DNA of 64,000 nucleotides from Pyxicephalus adspersus (GCF_032062135.1 NC_092863.1:17307175-17371174); one strand, 5' to 3'. Positions 43,766 to 57,638 are shown, counted from the stretch's first letter. The notes: generated from the letters alone by a model not told the origin. Translations and numbers: made by a program.

Positions 43766-46700
43766 ATGTAGCAGGAGACACAGTCTGGTTGTTGACCCAT
43801 GGATTAATCGGGAAAAGCAGGCAATGTCACCCCATTCAAGGGATCCAAGTCTTCATTTAAGATCCAGATTTATTGCTAAAACTCCAACCCATACAAACTC
43901 CTGAAATGGACACGTTTTACTCTAAACCGATGTTAATCATATTGTTTTATTAAGGTCAGAAACACAGGAGATCACTGGTACTAATTGTCCGATATTGTCA
44001 CATTCTGCAGTGGCTTCACAGCTATTTTTTCTGATAAGCTGAAAACTGAGTATATTTAAAAGTTAAGCATTTAATATACAATACAAGAATGCCAAAGAGC
44101 TATTGTTTAGCTAAATTAAAAATCAAACCACAAGTATTCCCCTTTTAGGCTTTTCACTGACACCTTACACTGATCTGCCATGCCTACTTCTATGTATTTG
44201 ATTTGACATATCTCTTTATCACTGAACCTAGGTGTCAGTATCCTGATGCAAACTCCAATCCAAACCTGATACAACATTCAGATCAGAAGTGGCCTGTACA
44301 AACATCAGAAATCCTTATCTCTATAATAATTCCAGGTTAGTGACCTGTGAGCCAATAATTCCCAGAAATTCAGAATAATGAAAGCTGGTCACTGCCAAAC
44401 AGCCAGTATTGCTAACATATTTCTATCATGATAAATGTACTATATAAATAAAAGACACATACAGGGTATTTGGAATAAATGTACACATGGCAAGAAGACA
44501 TTACTATATTCCAGTCTACAACAGGAAAATAGCTGGCACATGTCTCCTTTTCTGCACAATCCTATCATATTGCAAACTATTCCATACTCCTCATATCCTG
44601 CAGAATGTCCTACTAGGTGGGTGGCAGGATGCAAATTACTACAACAAGCAGCATGCAAGCATACTGCCAATTTTTTGCTTTTTTTCCTTTTCCTTTATTT
44701 CCTCGTTTTTATGTATGTTGGCAAACACAAGTACATTTGGTGTTCACTTTTCACACCACCGGATAAAGGATGTGGATTTATTTTGGTCTATTCTGATTCC
44801 TAGAGGAAGTATATGAGTTCATTAGGTTTCTTACCTGTCTAGGAGTCTCTTTTAAGTATAGAGATAGCCCCTATCCAGGTACTTGGTCAGCTGATCATGA
44901 GAAAAGCAGTCAAACTGGCTAAGTGGACAACTATTGTCCCATCATAATGCTTTTGCCCCCTTTTAGAAGACGGCCAAGTGACATACCCTGTGCACTTTAT
45001 TTTTTTTTTACACACATGCAGGCTTCCAAAAAAAATACTAGAACCTCTATACCAGAGAAAACCAATACACAAAATGACTAACAACTGGAACTAGAGAAAG
45101 CTAGGGCTGATGGTTATAGCAGGTTATTGCTGCCAATTAAAATTAATCTTTTATTCCTTGGGAAAACGTCATCTGAGTGGTTTCAATTAGCAGCAGCTCT
45201 AATTTAAATGCAGCTATCTTTAATTTTATTATGCAGATGAAGGTAATAGTCTTTTCCACAGGTCAAGGATGGTTTCTCCTTGCTCTGCAGAATGGTAGTG
45301 ATCAGTGAAAGGATAGGGAGTCTGATCCAGGGACACAGACAGAGAGGAGCCAGGAAAAGTGTTAACGTTTTGGGGAGTTGCTGCCTTTGGCAAATTTACT
45401 AGCAAAATAAAATCAAAGCTACAGTGCAAACTCCAGTGTTGGGTCCAAGGTGTTAATGGGGTCACCCTTCTCTTCGTTGCCCCTCCTCCCCATCTCACTG
45501 TCTGTTTTCTGCTGCTCTACAGCTCTAGTTTTCTTATGAGCTCATGGAAAGTCTGACAGGCCCTCCAGAAGGTGCTGGCTAGCCCATGTGTATTTCTCTC
45601 TAGCAGAGCTGGCGTGACATCCATCCAAGATGGTAATCTCAGAAAGCAGCCTGGAGCTGGGCCAGGCTGGCAAGTGATTTTCCTACTTTATGGGCAACAA
45701 GGGAGGATGTAAGGAATTTTAACGTCTTGACTGCTGGAAGACTGTACAGGATGCTGAAAAGTTATGAACCCGAGCAAAGTTTTCATATTGTTGAGTAAAG
45801 AAATATCAAGACAGCAACAGACATTATTCCTCACGTTTGTCTCACTAAAAGCTTTACCACAGCCAAAACAATGGTTATTTGTCAAGTTTTTATAGCAGTC
45901 TGTGACTCTACTGAGAAGACTGATTAGAAATGAGGATAATGGGGCACTGGGACAGAAAGGCCCTGACAGCAGTAACAAATGTTACAGAGATTCTACACTT
46001 ACTCACTGTACTAAAATATGTTTTGTTCCTGTCTTTGGAAATATTTTCCATCACCTTCTGTTCTGCATTAAAAAACAGTCAGTTTTCACAGTTTGTGGAA
46101 AAAAATGGCATTTTGCTGCTGTCCATATTTGTCTATGAAAAAAGACTAGAACTAGTAAAACAGCCCCCTTTTAGTGGCTTATGTAATAAACATGCTGAAT
46201 TACCCAGAGTCGGTGTAATTACCAATTGGCGGCGGAGCAGGCAGCAGTGAGACTAAATGACTAGGGGGAGTAACCGCAATCCCATCCAATCAGATCTGAC
46301 CTTTCAGCGAGTGGATGTCCAACAGTATTGTGGGATTGCACCCCCATCCAGAACTTAGGTAACTTCTGTCTGTAAGTGTAAACATCCAACCTTCATACAA
46401 AGCATTGCATTTTCAAATAAATTATAAAGTATTACCCTACTTCCAAGGCCACAAGGATAATATATCAGAACACAGCCTCAGTGACTGTGGTATCATGGTT
46501 TATAAAGAACCCTTAGGATTTGCCCGCTACACTACACAATCAGCTATTAAAATTTGCTAATATAGCTAAGGCAGTATTGAATTTCAGTTTTGAGTGGTCA
46601 GAAGTAGTCCACTTCTCTCTGCACTAGCAACCATTTTGTTAAGGTTCTTAACAAACATCTAGCCTATTTCCGGGCCACTATTGATGCAGTTCTCCGATTC

Positions 46701-47719
46701 GATTTTAAAAGCTCATATACAATTTTTGGGGTAATATGATGTCACCACTGGGGATGGGCAAGGTGAACATCAAACTATAAAATTACACATAAATTTTGCT
46801 TTCAAATTTGCTGATATTTGTCAACAAGTTGCCCTCAACCGGGAGGCCTGAGGAAGTAAAAAATCTAGGTCCCTCCTGGTATTGCACTGTACAATGAAAG
46901 TGGGGAAAAGTCCTGACCCTTCTATGGATGTGCCAAAGTTACATCATCAGTGACCAACCAACTGGTGACAAAAGACCAGTTGGACCATAAGAAGATGATG
47001 CTGTACCTGCAAATCAGTAATGACGGGAAGCACAGGCTAAGCTTTGCTGGTAGTGGTTACATTAGCAGTTATGTTTGCCATGATTTGCATGTATGTTGTA
47101 CCATAAATATTGACCTTTTATGAATGCTAATACTTAGTACACAGTTCTGTGATATAAAATATTTAGATTTTTTACTCTTACAGCATGTCCTACTCAAATT
47201 TTCTTTATCTGTTCTACAGTGTTCCCTCTCTTTCCATCATTTCCTATTCCATGTCCCCACACCCCATGTCTTCTTCTCCAATTCTATATTCAAGTCTTTG
47301 TTATCAACTCAAATTATTTATAAAAGGAACATTTCTAGAATAAAACTGCAGTTTCAGACTTCTCGTTGTGTGTCTTCTGTCATGCGAATCCCCTGACTCC
47401 AAAGCTTTAAGACATTAACCAAACAAGTATGCGGATAAGTACTTTTGACTTTACTTTGACTTTCCTAATCTGATTACTTGCTCTATGCCATTGCCCAGGA
47501 AATTATTTAAACTAAAGGTTTAGCATAACAACCAATTGGCTAGCATTTTTAAACAAGGTCAGCCTCCATTAGTCTTGATTAAATTGTTCTTCTCTCTTGC
47601 TTACTTCATTTTTCTATATGCCAGAGCTTCACCTACTGGTTAGGTAGAATACTACATAGTATTCACATGCAATATTCTACACTTACATGATGACTTCATA
47701 CCCCCCTTCCCCTCCAACC
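43766..47719. other. IGFBP4: IGFBP4 intron, no feature recognised
   Basis: AT-rich unique-looking sequence. Several chance open frames of 60-120 codons carry no recognisable domain and lack splice-compatible conservation cues. Confidence 0.45.
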
Positions 47720-47805
47720 AGTGTTTCTCACCCAGGTTTCCGAGGAACCCTATGGTTCCCTCAGAGGTTGCTAGGGGTTCATATTTTTTTTAATTGTGAT
47801 CTAAC
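47720..47805. mobile_element. hAT-type family A terminal fragment
   Basis: CCAGTGTTTCTCACCCAGGT, then CCCTCAGAGGTTGCTAGGGG. Only the first about 85 bp of the reverse-oriented family are present. Confidence 0.68.
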
Positions 47806-49371
47806 CATGTCTATATGGCTCCCCTTTTTTGCTAATGGGCCCTATTTGCAGTAACAGAGTAGACAGGTTTCCTTTCATTTATCCCTTTGTTCATTCTCCT
47901 TCACAATCTCTGCACAGATCTCACATAACTCCATCACTCATCTATTCCACCGTGTTCCTTTAGTATTCCTACAAAAATATGTTTCATTCGCTACTTATTT
48001 CTCATTTATAAATCAACACAAACTGTGCATGTCTCCTGCATGGTCCCAGCATTGTTTCTCCCGCATTCTAATCCTATAATCTGCAATTCCAAAAGTATCC
48101 TCTCCTACTTTTTATCTTGCCTTAAAGGTGACCTTTTTCTGGATAAGAAAGCTGTCATTGTTACTACTTTTTTTGTCCTTTCTTAAAAAAATTAAAGGCT
48201 CCTGTCCACTATATAGTTTTTGGTGTCGTACAGATGGGCCGCTTCTTGTTTGTTTAGCTGGGCATGTACTTTCAATAAATAATACAATACCCACCTTATT
48301 CTATCTATAGCAGAAAGATAGCCGTGGCCTACTTCAAGCTACTGTGGCCTTTCCAAAGGCTAAAGAGGATTTTTGTTGGATAATGTACACAAGGTCGTGT
48401 CTCTGAGCAAGATGCATAATGTTCTTGGTAAGGAACTGGGATTTTGGGTTATTAGTACAGTTTTCCTCATAAGGGTCATTTTTGCTCTTGTACAGCAAGT
48501 ACACTTACAGTTTAAAGAATGTCAACCAGGATTTAAAAGAGTTCTCCATTAAATCTTTCTCTTCCTTGTCTCCTCCATTTTCCAGTTCCCTTCATCTTGC
48601 TACTTATTACACTTTGCTTGCAGGTGATGTGTGCCTAGCCCACATGCGTTTCCTTCTGATATCCAGGAAATCCTTGCAGATTACTCCCTGTCGAAGCTTT
48701 ATTGCTTTAAACTCTAGGAATGTGTGGCCAGTCTCCAGCTCTCTCTGCTGCTCTGCAGTCTCCAGCTGCTGAGAGGGCCATAGACCAGATCCCTCTTCCT
48801 CCACCTCCTCCTTTTCTGAGCTTAAATGTGTCTAGTTCTATAACATGCTAGCTGGAGCTAAGAGCTGAATCCCCCAGCCGTTATGCCAGCGTCAACCACC
48901 TTGCTGCTAAAGAACAACAGAACTTTGTTTAAAAACTTTGGAAATATAAAACCCCTTCGGGCACCATTTCTCCATTAGACATTTTATCCTGTAACATATT
49001 TACCCAACTGAATCACCATTAGTTTTCTAAATATCACTGTATCCTGTATAAATTACCATTTGTTTAAAGTTATCCTATTGACTGCATAAAGAAATGTTCA
49101 GTTAGCTACGTCCTTCTGGTTCACTTCCTTTCTCATAGCGATTGTCATGGGTGATCTGTACACATATGGGCAGACCGTTAAACAGATACAAACCTTTTTT
49201 TTATCATCTGATATGTAGGCAAATTCTTTACATAAGATTTTTAATAAAACTCTGGTCCTCTACTCTACTGAAATTGGTTACACCAATATCACTGCACAGT
49301 CAACTTCTCACAATATGCATTGAAAGCTGCAACATAGACCCCCACTTCCTCCCTGGAGAAAGTTCAGCATC
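47806..49371. other. IGFBP4: IGFBP4 intron, nothing recognised
   Basis: AT-rich sequence with no exon or delimitable element. Confidence 0.45.
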
Positions 49372-49379
49372 ATCTAGCC

Positions 49380-49627
49380 AAGTGTTTCTCAACCAGGGTT
49401 CATAAGAGGTTGCTAGATGTACCTTGAACAATAGCTAATTTGTACATGTAAGTTCAATTACCACTGACACAGATGATCTTTTGACTATTATACAGGTGTC
49501 ATACATCCCACTGGCCATCACAATAATGTACTGCGAGCTGTGGATTTTGGTTTTATTGTTAGGAGTTCCCCAAGACCTAAAAGTTATTTTAACAGTTCTC
49601 TCATGTTAAAAAGTTTGAGAAAAGCTG
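49380..49627. mobile_element. hAT-type family A, perfect 8-bp duplication
   Basis: Starts AAGTGTTTCTCAACCAGGGT and ends GTTTGAGAAAAGCTG. ATCTAGCC is exact at 49372-49379 and 49628-49635. It runs in the reverse orientation to the copy at 19537, with an internal deletion (248 bp against 291 bp). Confidence 0.88.
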
Positions 49628-49635
49628 ATCTAGCC

Positions 49636-50610
49636 TTTTCCTCCCCAATCTGACTGTCCCATGTCTTCTTCTTCATTATTTGGAATGTAGTCATTTTTAT
49701 CATGAAAGCTCAGAGGTCAGCATTACCATAGTTTCCCGTTTCAGCACCCCTCTTCCTCTCGCCATAATCTACCATCATAGTGACCAGAAAGACAAAGACG
49801 GTAATGTCCCTTAATCTAAAAAAAGTATGTAATAAAAATTGAAAAGATTGGAGATAAATATAATTAGCATTTTGCTCTGGGAGAAAATTAAAGGAGACTG
49901 GGAAGGCAGAATTAACTTTAGCTTTAAGGTTCACCAACACCAACACATGTTGTATTTGAAAATATGGCTTGGTTCGTAGTTTCTGAGACCAGCTGCATAA
50001 ATCAAGTCAGGCTTCTGCCTTTTGCACCAGATATTCATTGAGCAGATACATAGAAAGGAAACACAAATGAAAAGTACAACTAAAGGCACCAATATGACCA
50101 GTTAAACCAATACCAAATTCAGTTACTGCGTTACCAGGAGACGGTATTCTAAATTCAGTAGCAATGCACATTGATACCACACCAAAAAAGCGCCATTAGG
50201 TAGGCATCATTGGCAGGATTAACAGATAATTATGAGACTTTGCAAAAGGTCCAAAAAAACTGTTTTGCATGCAGTTTTTATTTACACAATTTATTGTTTT
50301 CTGCTTTTTAATCCTACACAGTAATTGTGCTTTATTGCTGATTGTCGCAATGCAACTTCATGGGACCTATTTGTAAAGTGGCTGTTTACCAGAAAAATAA
50401 ATTATTCATATACAAATATTGCCATTTCCATTGTACTGCATTCAGCTGCAAAGATTTCTTCTTTTTAGCAAGATCACCACTTTCCAAAAGTCATGATATG
50501 GGCTGCCATGCAAGTTTATGACCAATGGAGATCAGTGAGTTGAGTTTCTCATCCTCAATTAAGATTCATTATGGTAAGGAAATCAATCACTTATTGTCAC
50601 TACTTTAAAA
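49636..50610. other. IGFBP4: IGFBP4 intron, nothing recognised
   Basis: AT-rich sequence between the hAT copy and the SINE. Confidence 0.45.
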
Positions 50611-50925
50611 GTATTATTATTATACAGTATTTATATAGCACCACTTTATTACACAGCACTGTACAAAGTCCATAGTCATGTACCTAAATGTCCCTCAAAG
50701 GAGCTCACAATCTAATGTGCCTAACGTAGTCATATGTAAATAATGTAGCCTAATGTCAATTTTTAGGGGGAAGCTAATTAACCACACTGCATGCTTTTGG
50801 GATGCGCGAGGAAACCCATGCAGATACAGGGAGAACCTGCAAACCCCATGCAGATAATGGCCTGGCTGGGAAATCAAACCTGGAACCTAGCACTGCAAAG
50901 GCTTTAGTGCTAACCCCTGAGCCAC
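50611..50925 (-). mobile_element. tRNA-derived SINE with L2-like 3' tail, copy 1
   Basis: On the - strand the 5' end GTGGCTCAGGGGTTAGCACT is an A-box-like tRNA promoter segment, and CCAGGTTTGATTTCC is a decayed B box. The body has CATGGGGTTTGCAGGTTCTC and TTGTGAGCTCCTTTGAGGG. The end TGTACAGTGCTGTGTAATAA, then GTGGTGCTATATAAATAC and (ATT)n, copies the tail style of L2-type LINEs. About 315 bp, near full length. Confidence 0.85.
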
Positions 50926-51530
50926 ATTTCCTTTTATATAGTGCTGATATTAAACATTCACATGCTGCTCAATATATCCCACTCCTTGAAAGTTGCTATC
51001 ATAATGGGATAACCATTGTTGAACACGTCATTGGGTTTAGGTTTTTAATGTTTTTGTTGACCAGTATAAATCATATTACTAAAAAAAGAATAGGTTTTGA
51101 AACAATGTAAGATATCAACCATATTGTGTCTTATCATGCAGTTTATTCAATAATTTTTTAGTGTGGTTAACAGATACAGTATAATATGTTTTGGACCTCA
51201 TCTATAGACAGTGATACCCGACAGTGTTACATATAGGCATTTGAAGACTGCACATTCTTGAACATTCTGGATAGACCGCAAGTTTAAAGGGATTACATTT
51301 TTTATATTAGTATTAAAATTAAAAGTTACCTCCACTGGTGTATCCCCCCTGTCTCTGTCACCGCATAAGTAGACAATTATGCATATAAGGCAATTATGTA
51401 AAACCTGGAATCTGCAAAGTTCTTGTCTCACAGTGATTTGCTACTAAATTACAACGTTGCATTCTGATCAGTGGGGAAGAGGAAATGTTTCCTCCAGTCT
51501 GCAGCAGACAGATGACATCACAGCCTTACC
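50926..51530. other. IGFBP4: IGFBP4 intron, nothing recognised
   Basis: AT-rich sequence between SINE and Harbinger-type MITE. Confidence 0.45.
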
Positions 51531-51533
51531 TAA

Positions 51534-51957
51534 AGCTGCGTACACACGTCCAATGATTATCGCTGGAAACGAACGACTAATGACCAACGAAAGGCGGATT
51601 GGCCGAAAATCGTGAACCAACCACGCTGACGAACAAGGATTGTCGTTGGAAATGAACGACCGGCACAGCGGATGTAATTGGCTGACGATCGTTCACTATC
51701 TATCGTGTGTACAGTCGTTCAGTGATCGTGGATGTTTCTGCAATACACTTTATCCTTTACATGTCACTCCCTGCATCGTTCAAACAATTGTATCTAGCGT
51801 GTGGACACTATTGGTGGATTAAATTTGAACGAATATATAGTTACAGCATGTACAGTATTGTGCACAATACGATCCTTGAAGTATAATCATGCATATTGGT
51901 TGATCGGTCGTAATCCTTCGTTTTCTAATGATAATTATTGGAAGTGTGTACCTAGCT
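51534..51957. mobile_element. Harbinger-type MITE, copy 2, TAA duplication
   Basis: Left end AGCTGCGTACACACGTCCAA; right end read inward AGCTAGGTACACACTTCCAA. TAA flanks both sides (51531-51533, 51958-51960). At 424 bp it is almost the same length as the copy at 20283 and shares its CGATCGTT/AACGAACG-rich composition, with more CpG loss in the right half. Confidence 0.88.
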
Positions 51958-51960
51958 TAA

Positions 51961-52539
51961 AGCTCAAGGACATCTTTCAAATGATAAAGAATGATGAAGA
52001 ACTGAAACATTACACTGTTTCATCATTTTGGAACATATGTGATTTTTATCACAGTTATACCGAAAAGTCTACAGTGGTCATTTAGATACTTGCAAATTCC
52101 TGATTGTGTCTGCTTCTTTTTAAAAGCTTTTGAATACTTTCAGTTGTGTTTACAGAAGGATGTTTTCTTGACAAAGTTTTCTTGGAGTGCATTGGATTCA
52201 TGTGACATGTGCCAAAAAGATGCCTGTTATATAACATTGCACAACATCTCTGACTAGTGAGAGCTAAACTAATCTGATCCATTGCTGTACAAATTTACAA
52301 ACAACTGACCGGTTGATTTCATGATGGATAACAAGTCTGAAAACATGGTGCAAAAACAGAATATTTCAGGGTTTTTTCCCAATGGGGTTGGGACAGGGTA
52401 AGGCACAGGACAGCTCCCGATTGGAATTACTGGAACATATGCATTTACCAACTCGTTCAATCTGTCCTCATAAGCTCAAAACACCAAAATTCAATAGCTA
52501 GTTAGAATGCTTACCAAACTGTGCATAAATTATAAATGT
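51961..52539. other. IGFBP4: IGFBP4 intron, nothing recognised
   Basis: AT-rich sequence between the Harbinger-type MITE and the second SINE. Confidence 0.45.
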
Positions 52540-52788
52540 ACTTTAATATTACTAACCTGCATTTATATAACACTAAAATATTACACAGCACCTTACAAAG
52601 TCCATAGTCACATCACTTACTGCCCCTCAAATGAGCTCACAATCCTGTGTCCCTAAAATAGTCTAAGGCCCATTGGGGGAAGCCAATAACCTACCAGCTT
52701 GTTTTTTTGGATGTGTAAGGAAACCTACACAAACACAAGAGAACATACAAACTACCTTAATGCAAGAGCCTTAGCCATTGAGCCAACC
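52540..52788 (-). mobile_element. tRNA-derived SINE, copy 2
   Basis: Same family and orientation as the copy at 50611. From the - strand: TGGTTGGCTCAATGGCTAAG, a partly deleted B-box region, GTATGTTCTCTTGTGTTTG, TTGTGAGCTCATTTGAGGGG and GTGCTGTGTAATATTTTAGT. Shorter and more decayed. Confidence 0.8.
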
Positions 52789-55666
52789 ATGCTCTCAGCT
52801 TTAGTTCCAGAAGTGAAAATTACCCCATGAGTACTAGGCCTTATAGTACAAGTAATAGAACCATTATTAAGCAAAGAAACTGATTATTTTTTCTGCTTTT
52901 CAGAGTTTCATTTTCTTCCAAAATCTATTCATTCTAGGCATAGGAAAATTGCAGTCAAGAAGTAGTCTGTCACAGCAATGGCAACAAAAGTGCATTGCCA
53001 AAGTGGCTGATTTTTAGCAGTTTTAGAATGGAGAAGGTATAAAAGTTTTTGATGCAACAATCTACAGAAAAAAATTTCAGGACTCTGCTTTATATATTTT
53101 GGGAATAACGTACCGTATGTTCTTTTAGTAGTGTAAAGTCTTTTGCCTACTTGCTCCTTCCCACAAACCATTGCTAGATAACTGGCCAGGTGACTTATCC
53201 CAGGTCTTTTAATACTTTTTTTTATATGGGAATTTGGAATGTAATTTGAGAGAGAAAAAATACTATGGGAAAAGTCAAAGAAATAGCAACGAGGTCACCA
53301 GAAGCAAGGAAGCGTGGCAAAACACTAGTGTAGGAGAACACACAACTTGGAAAAACAACTTAAATCGTCTTACTCTACAATATGTTCTTCCTTGTCTCAA
53401 CGAATGTTTGCCAAGTATAATTAATCAAAACTAATAATGACCTGCCACCCTCAGGGTCATTGCTATGATTTGGAAGGATTTGAGGCTCCATGTGAGAAGT
53501 AATGAAACTGCACATATAGAAAGTGGGAGGGATATGACTAAATAAAATGTTTGTATATACACACACAGTAACTTCCCCGGGCCATTTTAAGGCCACCTTT
53601 CTCATGCCTTTGCAGAAACAAGGGCAACAGCTGTGTCAGGAACCTGGGAACCAAATAGCAGTGCCTGGCATCACAATGATTGCCAGCACTGCTGCATTTT
53701 TGGGCCTTGCTGTGACTTCAGGGGTCATGGGCTTGGTAGTTACATCAATGCCAAGTCATGGGGAGCATTTTTGGATTTGCCTCACTTATCTCTAAATGGC
53801 TGACCCACATGTCATTTACCTCATAACCCTAGATTTACCAAAAATCTTTTTGTTACAGTGACCAATGTTGCCCCTTAGAAAAGAAACTATTAGTGGAACG
53901 CTATTCCTCCCAGTGACATCAACTACAGGGCAATTGCTCCTGCCACTGTCTACAGTCTGGCCTCTTTAAGATCTGAAGGACAGTGAACTGACTTATTGTT
54001 AAAAAATTATGAGGCCCCTAAATTGGATAGTAAAGATGGCGAGGCATCCTTTGCTCCTTAAGCTGTAGTAGGGTAGCAATTGGACAAAGATAGTAACTCC
54101 TAGGATTTAGTTTCATTTCATGTAGTTTAATTTACTTTGGCAGATGGAGAAGCAAATGATGGTCTTTTGGTCCTTTTTGTGGTGGTAATGCAGCAAACTC
54201 GATTAAGTTTGTGTATATTGGAAGAGACAATGTAATAATTAATACCTGTGGTGTCATAAGATGTAACCTTCTAAAACAGTGTATGGGTCAATATGATGTC
54301 GCCATGAGTTTTGCCATAACCATTTTTGACAATGTCATGTTGCCTTTGTAATTGTGGTATGTGCATGTATATGTGTAGGAATAAAAGGAAAAAGTGCCTT
54401 TTTCTTCAGTTGACGAGTTAGATCCTGCATCCCCTAAATGTACTGCTCTCTTTGTACTGGTGACCTGTGTTACTAGAAAAAAAGTGAAGATAAATCCAAA
54501 ATGTTTAGCATTGTATTAGAATAGGTGGTAAGATGAACCTTTTCCTGATCCCGGGAGAGCTGGCTGTGGTTTTAACCTATTTTAACTCCCCATTTATATA
54601 TATTCTAGCAATATTCATTTACCTTTATGTTCTTGACATCATTATGCTACAAATACAATATAGCAGTCCTAGGAGACAATTTAGCCAACAGTATGAATAT
54701 TGGCAGCCCCAGATGAGGACATAGAAAGGTGCAAAGTGTGCTACTGCACAAGGATCCCGGACTCTCCTCGGGCAAAAAGGGGCCCCAAGTCAGTTTGTCA
54801 GAGGGGTCTCAAGTCGGTTTTGCACAGGGGCCTACTGTTGGCTACATCCGCCACTAGACAGCACAAGACGTGAACTTTACACTAGAGAGAAGACACAGAG
54901 TTGACAGCTACCAAACAAATTGAATTGCAGGCCAGAGTAATAAAAGTAAATCTGATGGGTTGCTGCCTGTTACTGAACAACATGTCTCTGGCTCATCAGC
55001 TTGGAAAAAGATGGGACCTGCTGGCTGATGTCTGCCATCACGCTACATTTTGCAGTTCCTGGTATTTCTGGACACTGACTTTGAACTGTGTTTGTATCTG
55101 GTTAACATTTAACTGTCCTAGCATGAGGTCACAAGTAGGGTCATTAAAAGAGCAACATTCTGAGAAATGTCCCACTGACACAGCACTTTATTACAAACTA
55201 TTTTGCCCTGGATTTCATACACATATATTTGCCTATGTGTTTTGATTTTAAGTCTTAACCTTATTCAATACTTCCCTCAGCATGTTGTTCATTTTAAATA
55301 ATAAACTCCAGCATGCACAGCTCATTATTGTATATGGTACAAAGTCTCTGGAAGTCTTTGTTGACAGATGTCAAAGGACCCTGTTCAACTGGCCCATTAT
55401 CTTTTACCCGCTAAAACACATGGGTTCAAAGCTGTATTTTACAGCCCAGAATTACATTTATTACTTTTGTTTGTGTTAAATATTTGAACTGTCTTTTTCA
55501 CTACTACCCTATAATCGTTTTCAAATTTATACAATTATTTATTCTGCCATCCTTCCTGCCACAAGTGAAATAAGCAAAGATAGAGACTACATTTAGACAA
55601 GCCAATCAGTTCATGAAGAATACTACTTTAATTGCTGTGCCAATTTTAAAGACATTGAAAGAAAAA
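52789..55666. other. IGFBP4: IGFBP4 intron, no gene; one GC-rich patch
   Basis: No exon. The patch at about 54722-54860 (GGTGCAAAGTGTGCTACTGC, CGGGCAAAAAGGGGCCCCAA) loosely resembles 56985-57065 (GGTGCAAACTATGCTCATGC), so both may be remnants of one repeat. Confidence 0.4.
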
Positions 55667-55865
55667 GTGTTGGTTGCCATCAGGTGGATTGTGATCTACA
55701 GGTAGATCGCAAATGCAACACGAGTAGATCGCGGAGCCCTGCCTTTCAAAATAAACTCTACCGCGCACAGCAGTTATTAAGTCCAAGTTTTTATTGTTGG
55801 TAGATCATATTGACTTGGTCATTTTAAAAGTAGCTTGCAAGCCTAAAAAGAGTGGGGCACCACTG
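55667..55865 (-). mobile_element. hAT-like MITE family C, copy 2
   Basis: Reverse orientation to 24987-25176. Read on the - strand: CAGTGGTGCCCCACTCTTTT, GCTTGCAAGCTACTTTTAAA, GATCTACCAACAATAAAAAC, CTTGGACTTAATAACTGCTG, ending near CCACCTGATGGCAACCAACA. The stretch of about 90 bp around the centre differs from copy 1 at only a few positions. Confidence 0.75.
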
Positions 55866-57638
55866 GCATAGACCATTCACCGAACTCACTAGACTTCGCC
55901 CATCTGAATCTTCCCCAATTTCCAATGAATTTAAAAGAAATTTGATAGCAGCATCAAAGCAGTATTTCAGTGATCAGACATCAGAATAGATGAAGGATAA
56001 AAAGATATGCCAAGTGTGTTTAACTTCAGGGTAAATATGTGGAATAGAATGTATGTTTAGAGCTCTAGGTTATTTTCTTCTTGGTTGGGTCTAAAGTGTT
56101 TCAGCACTCCCTCTGATATATGAAAATTTAAATTAGATATTTATAATGCACACAAATTACCTTGCAGTTGAAGTTATGCATCCTGATTGCAATCGTCAAA
56201 AGTGTCAAACAGAATGCCCCAATACAGCTTAACTATAAAAGCAGGGTATCAAGCACAATCACGTGGCACGGGCAGAAGTAGACCTATTGCTTGCACAATT
56301 TCACAGGGACCCCAATTTCGTAAAAAGCCTATCATGGCCACAGATCAAAATCAGTTCTTTGTGTGATGTAAAAGTCTCAACTACATCTATGGCAAATCAA
56401 CCAACCATTCTGCTCAGGACATAAAACCTGGTACTCATGTTTGACATTAGACTTGACTATAGACAAAAAGAGTGCTCTTATTACATGGACACTACTATTA
56501 GTAAACCAAGGATAACAATAGTAATCATACATCCGATCTATCCACATCCCGGTAGAAACCTAAAAATGAGCCTTTGCTTGGTTATCTGCTGATTTCACAT
56601 TAGATTCCATTTGGATCCAGTGTTGTCATGAGTTTAAAAATCACCCCGCATATATTAAGCCTTTGCTAGGATATGAGGCATATAAAGTCTAGACACATAC
56701 TAGACAACAGAGCACAAATAAAAGAAAATCATAGTAGACACCTGCTATATATCACAGCTATCACTTTGAATATTAAATAGTAAAAATATAAATGTAGCCA
56801 CATGAGAAGTTTTATTTTCCAACGCTTCATGGACTTGAATCCCGAAAACAGAGATTGTCCTGATCTGGAGGTCCCTGGGATGGCTTACTAATAAAAATCA
56901 GTCTGCACATGTTGGTATGTTTAAATTGAAATAACTCCATAACTTCTGTTAAATGATTTTTTAATGATGATATAAGGAACTGGAGCAGACATAGGGAGGT
57001 GCAAACTATGCTCATGCAGGAGGTCTCCAGACCCCCCTTGGCCAGCAGGGTCACCAGGCTTATACCAGTTTAAATTTAAGTGCTTACACTGCTTACATTG
57101 ATACAATTTTTTTTTAACACTGCATTAAATTGTCAGTTTTAAAGTGAACTTTTAAGCAGAAGATAGACTCGGTAAACTCTGTTGCACCCTTCTACTAAGG
57201 CAAAAATATTAGTATGGTATTTGGTGCATGGTCATGAGAAATTGGAAGGTCAGGCATCATTACTGATATAAATTAAAGGAGAAAATGGCACATAATGTGC
57301 ATTTTTGGCTTTGTCTCAGGGTAATAGCAAGCATCTGGTGGTGTATGCGATTGGGTAAGAATTTTTACTTTACAATGAAGTTCACAGTCTCCTAAAAATT
57401 ATCCTGAATATTTACTTGGAAATCTAGAGAAGACTCAGCACTCTTTCACCTATGTTGATTTTGGGAGGCTGTCAGGGTCAAGGTCAGCCCTGCAAATATT
57501 TCACAGCATCGCTAGACTTGCTTCTCAATTCCCTGAACTTCAGCTTCTTTTATCTTACAAAATACACATGGGTGTTTATTGTAAACATTCCTCTCCCAAA
57601 AAGTAATGTGACTCAGCCAAATTCTCTTAGGTATGATA
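55866..57638. other. IGFBP4: IGFBP4 intron, nothing recognised
   Basis: AT-rich sequence; see the note on 56985-57065 in the preceding intron block. Confidence 0.45.

Noticed and set aside
45229..45556. Candidate for IGFBP4 exon 1 or another exon on either strand
   Set aside because: The frames here are Trp/Thr- or Ser/Leu-rich and lack the Cys spacing of the IGFBP N-domain.
50611..50925. A functional tRNA gene on the - strand
   Set aside because: The A-box-like head is followed by a decayed B box and a long SINE body and tail; no cloverleaf can be drawn.
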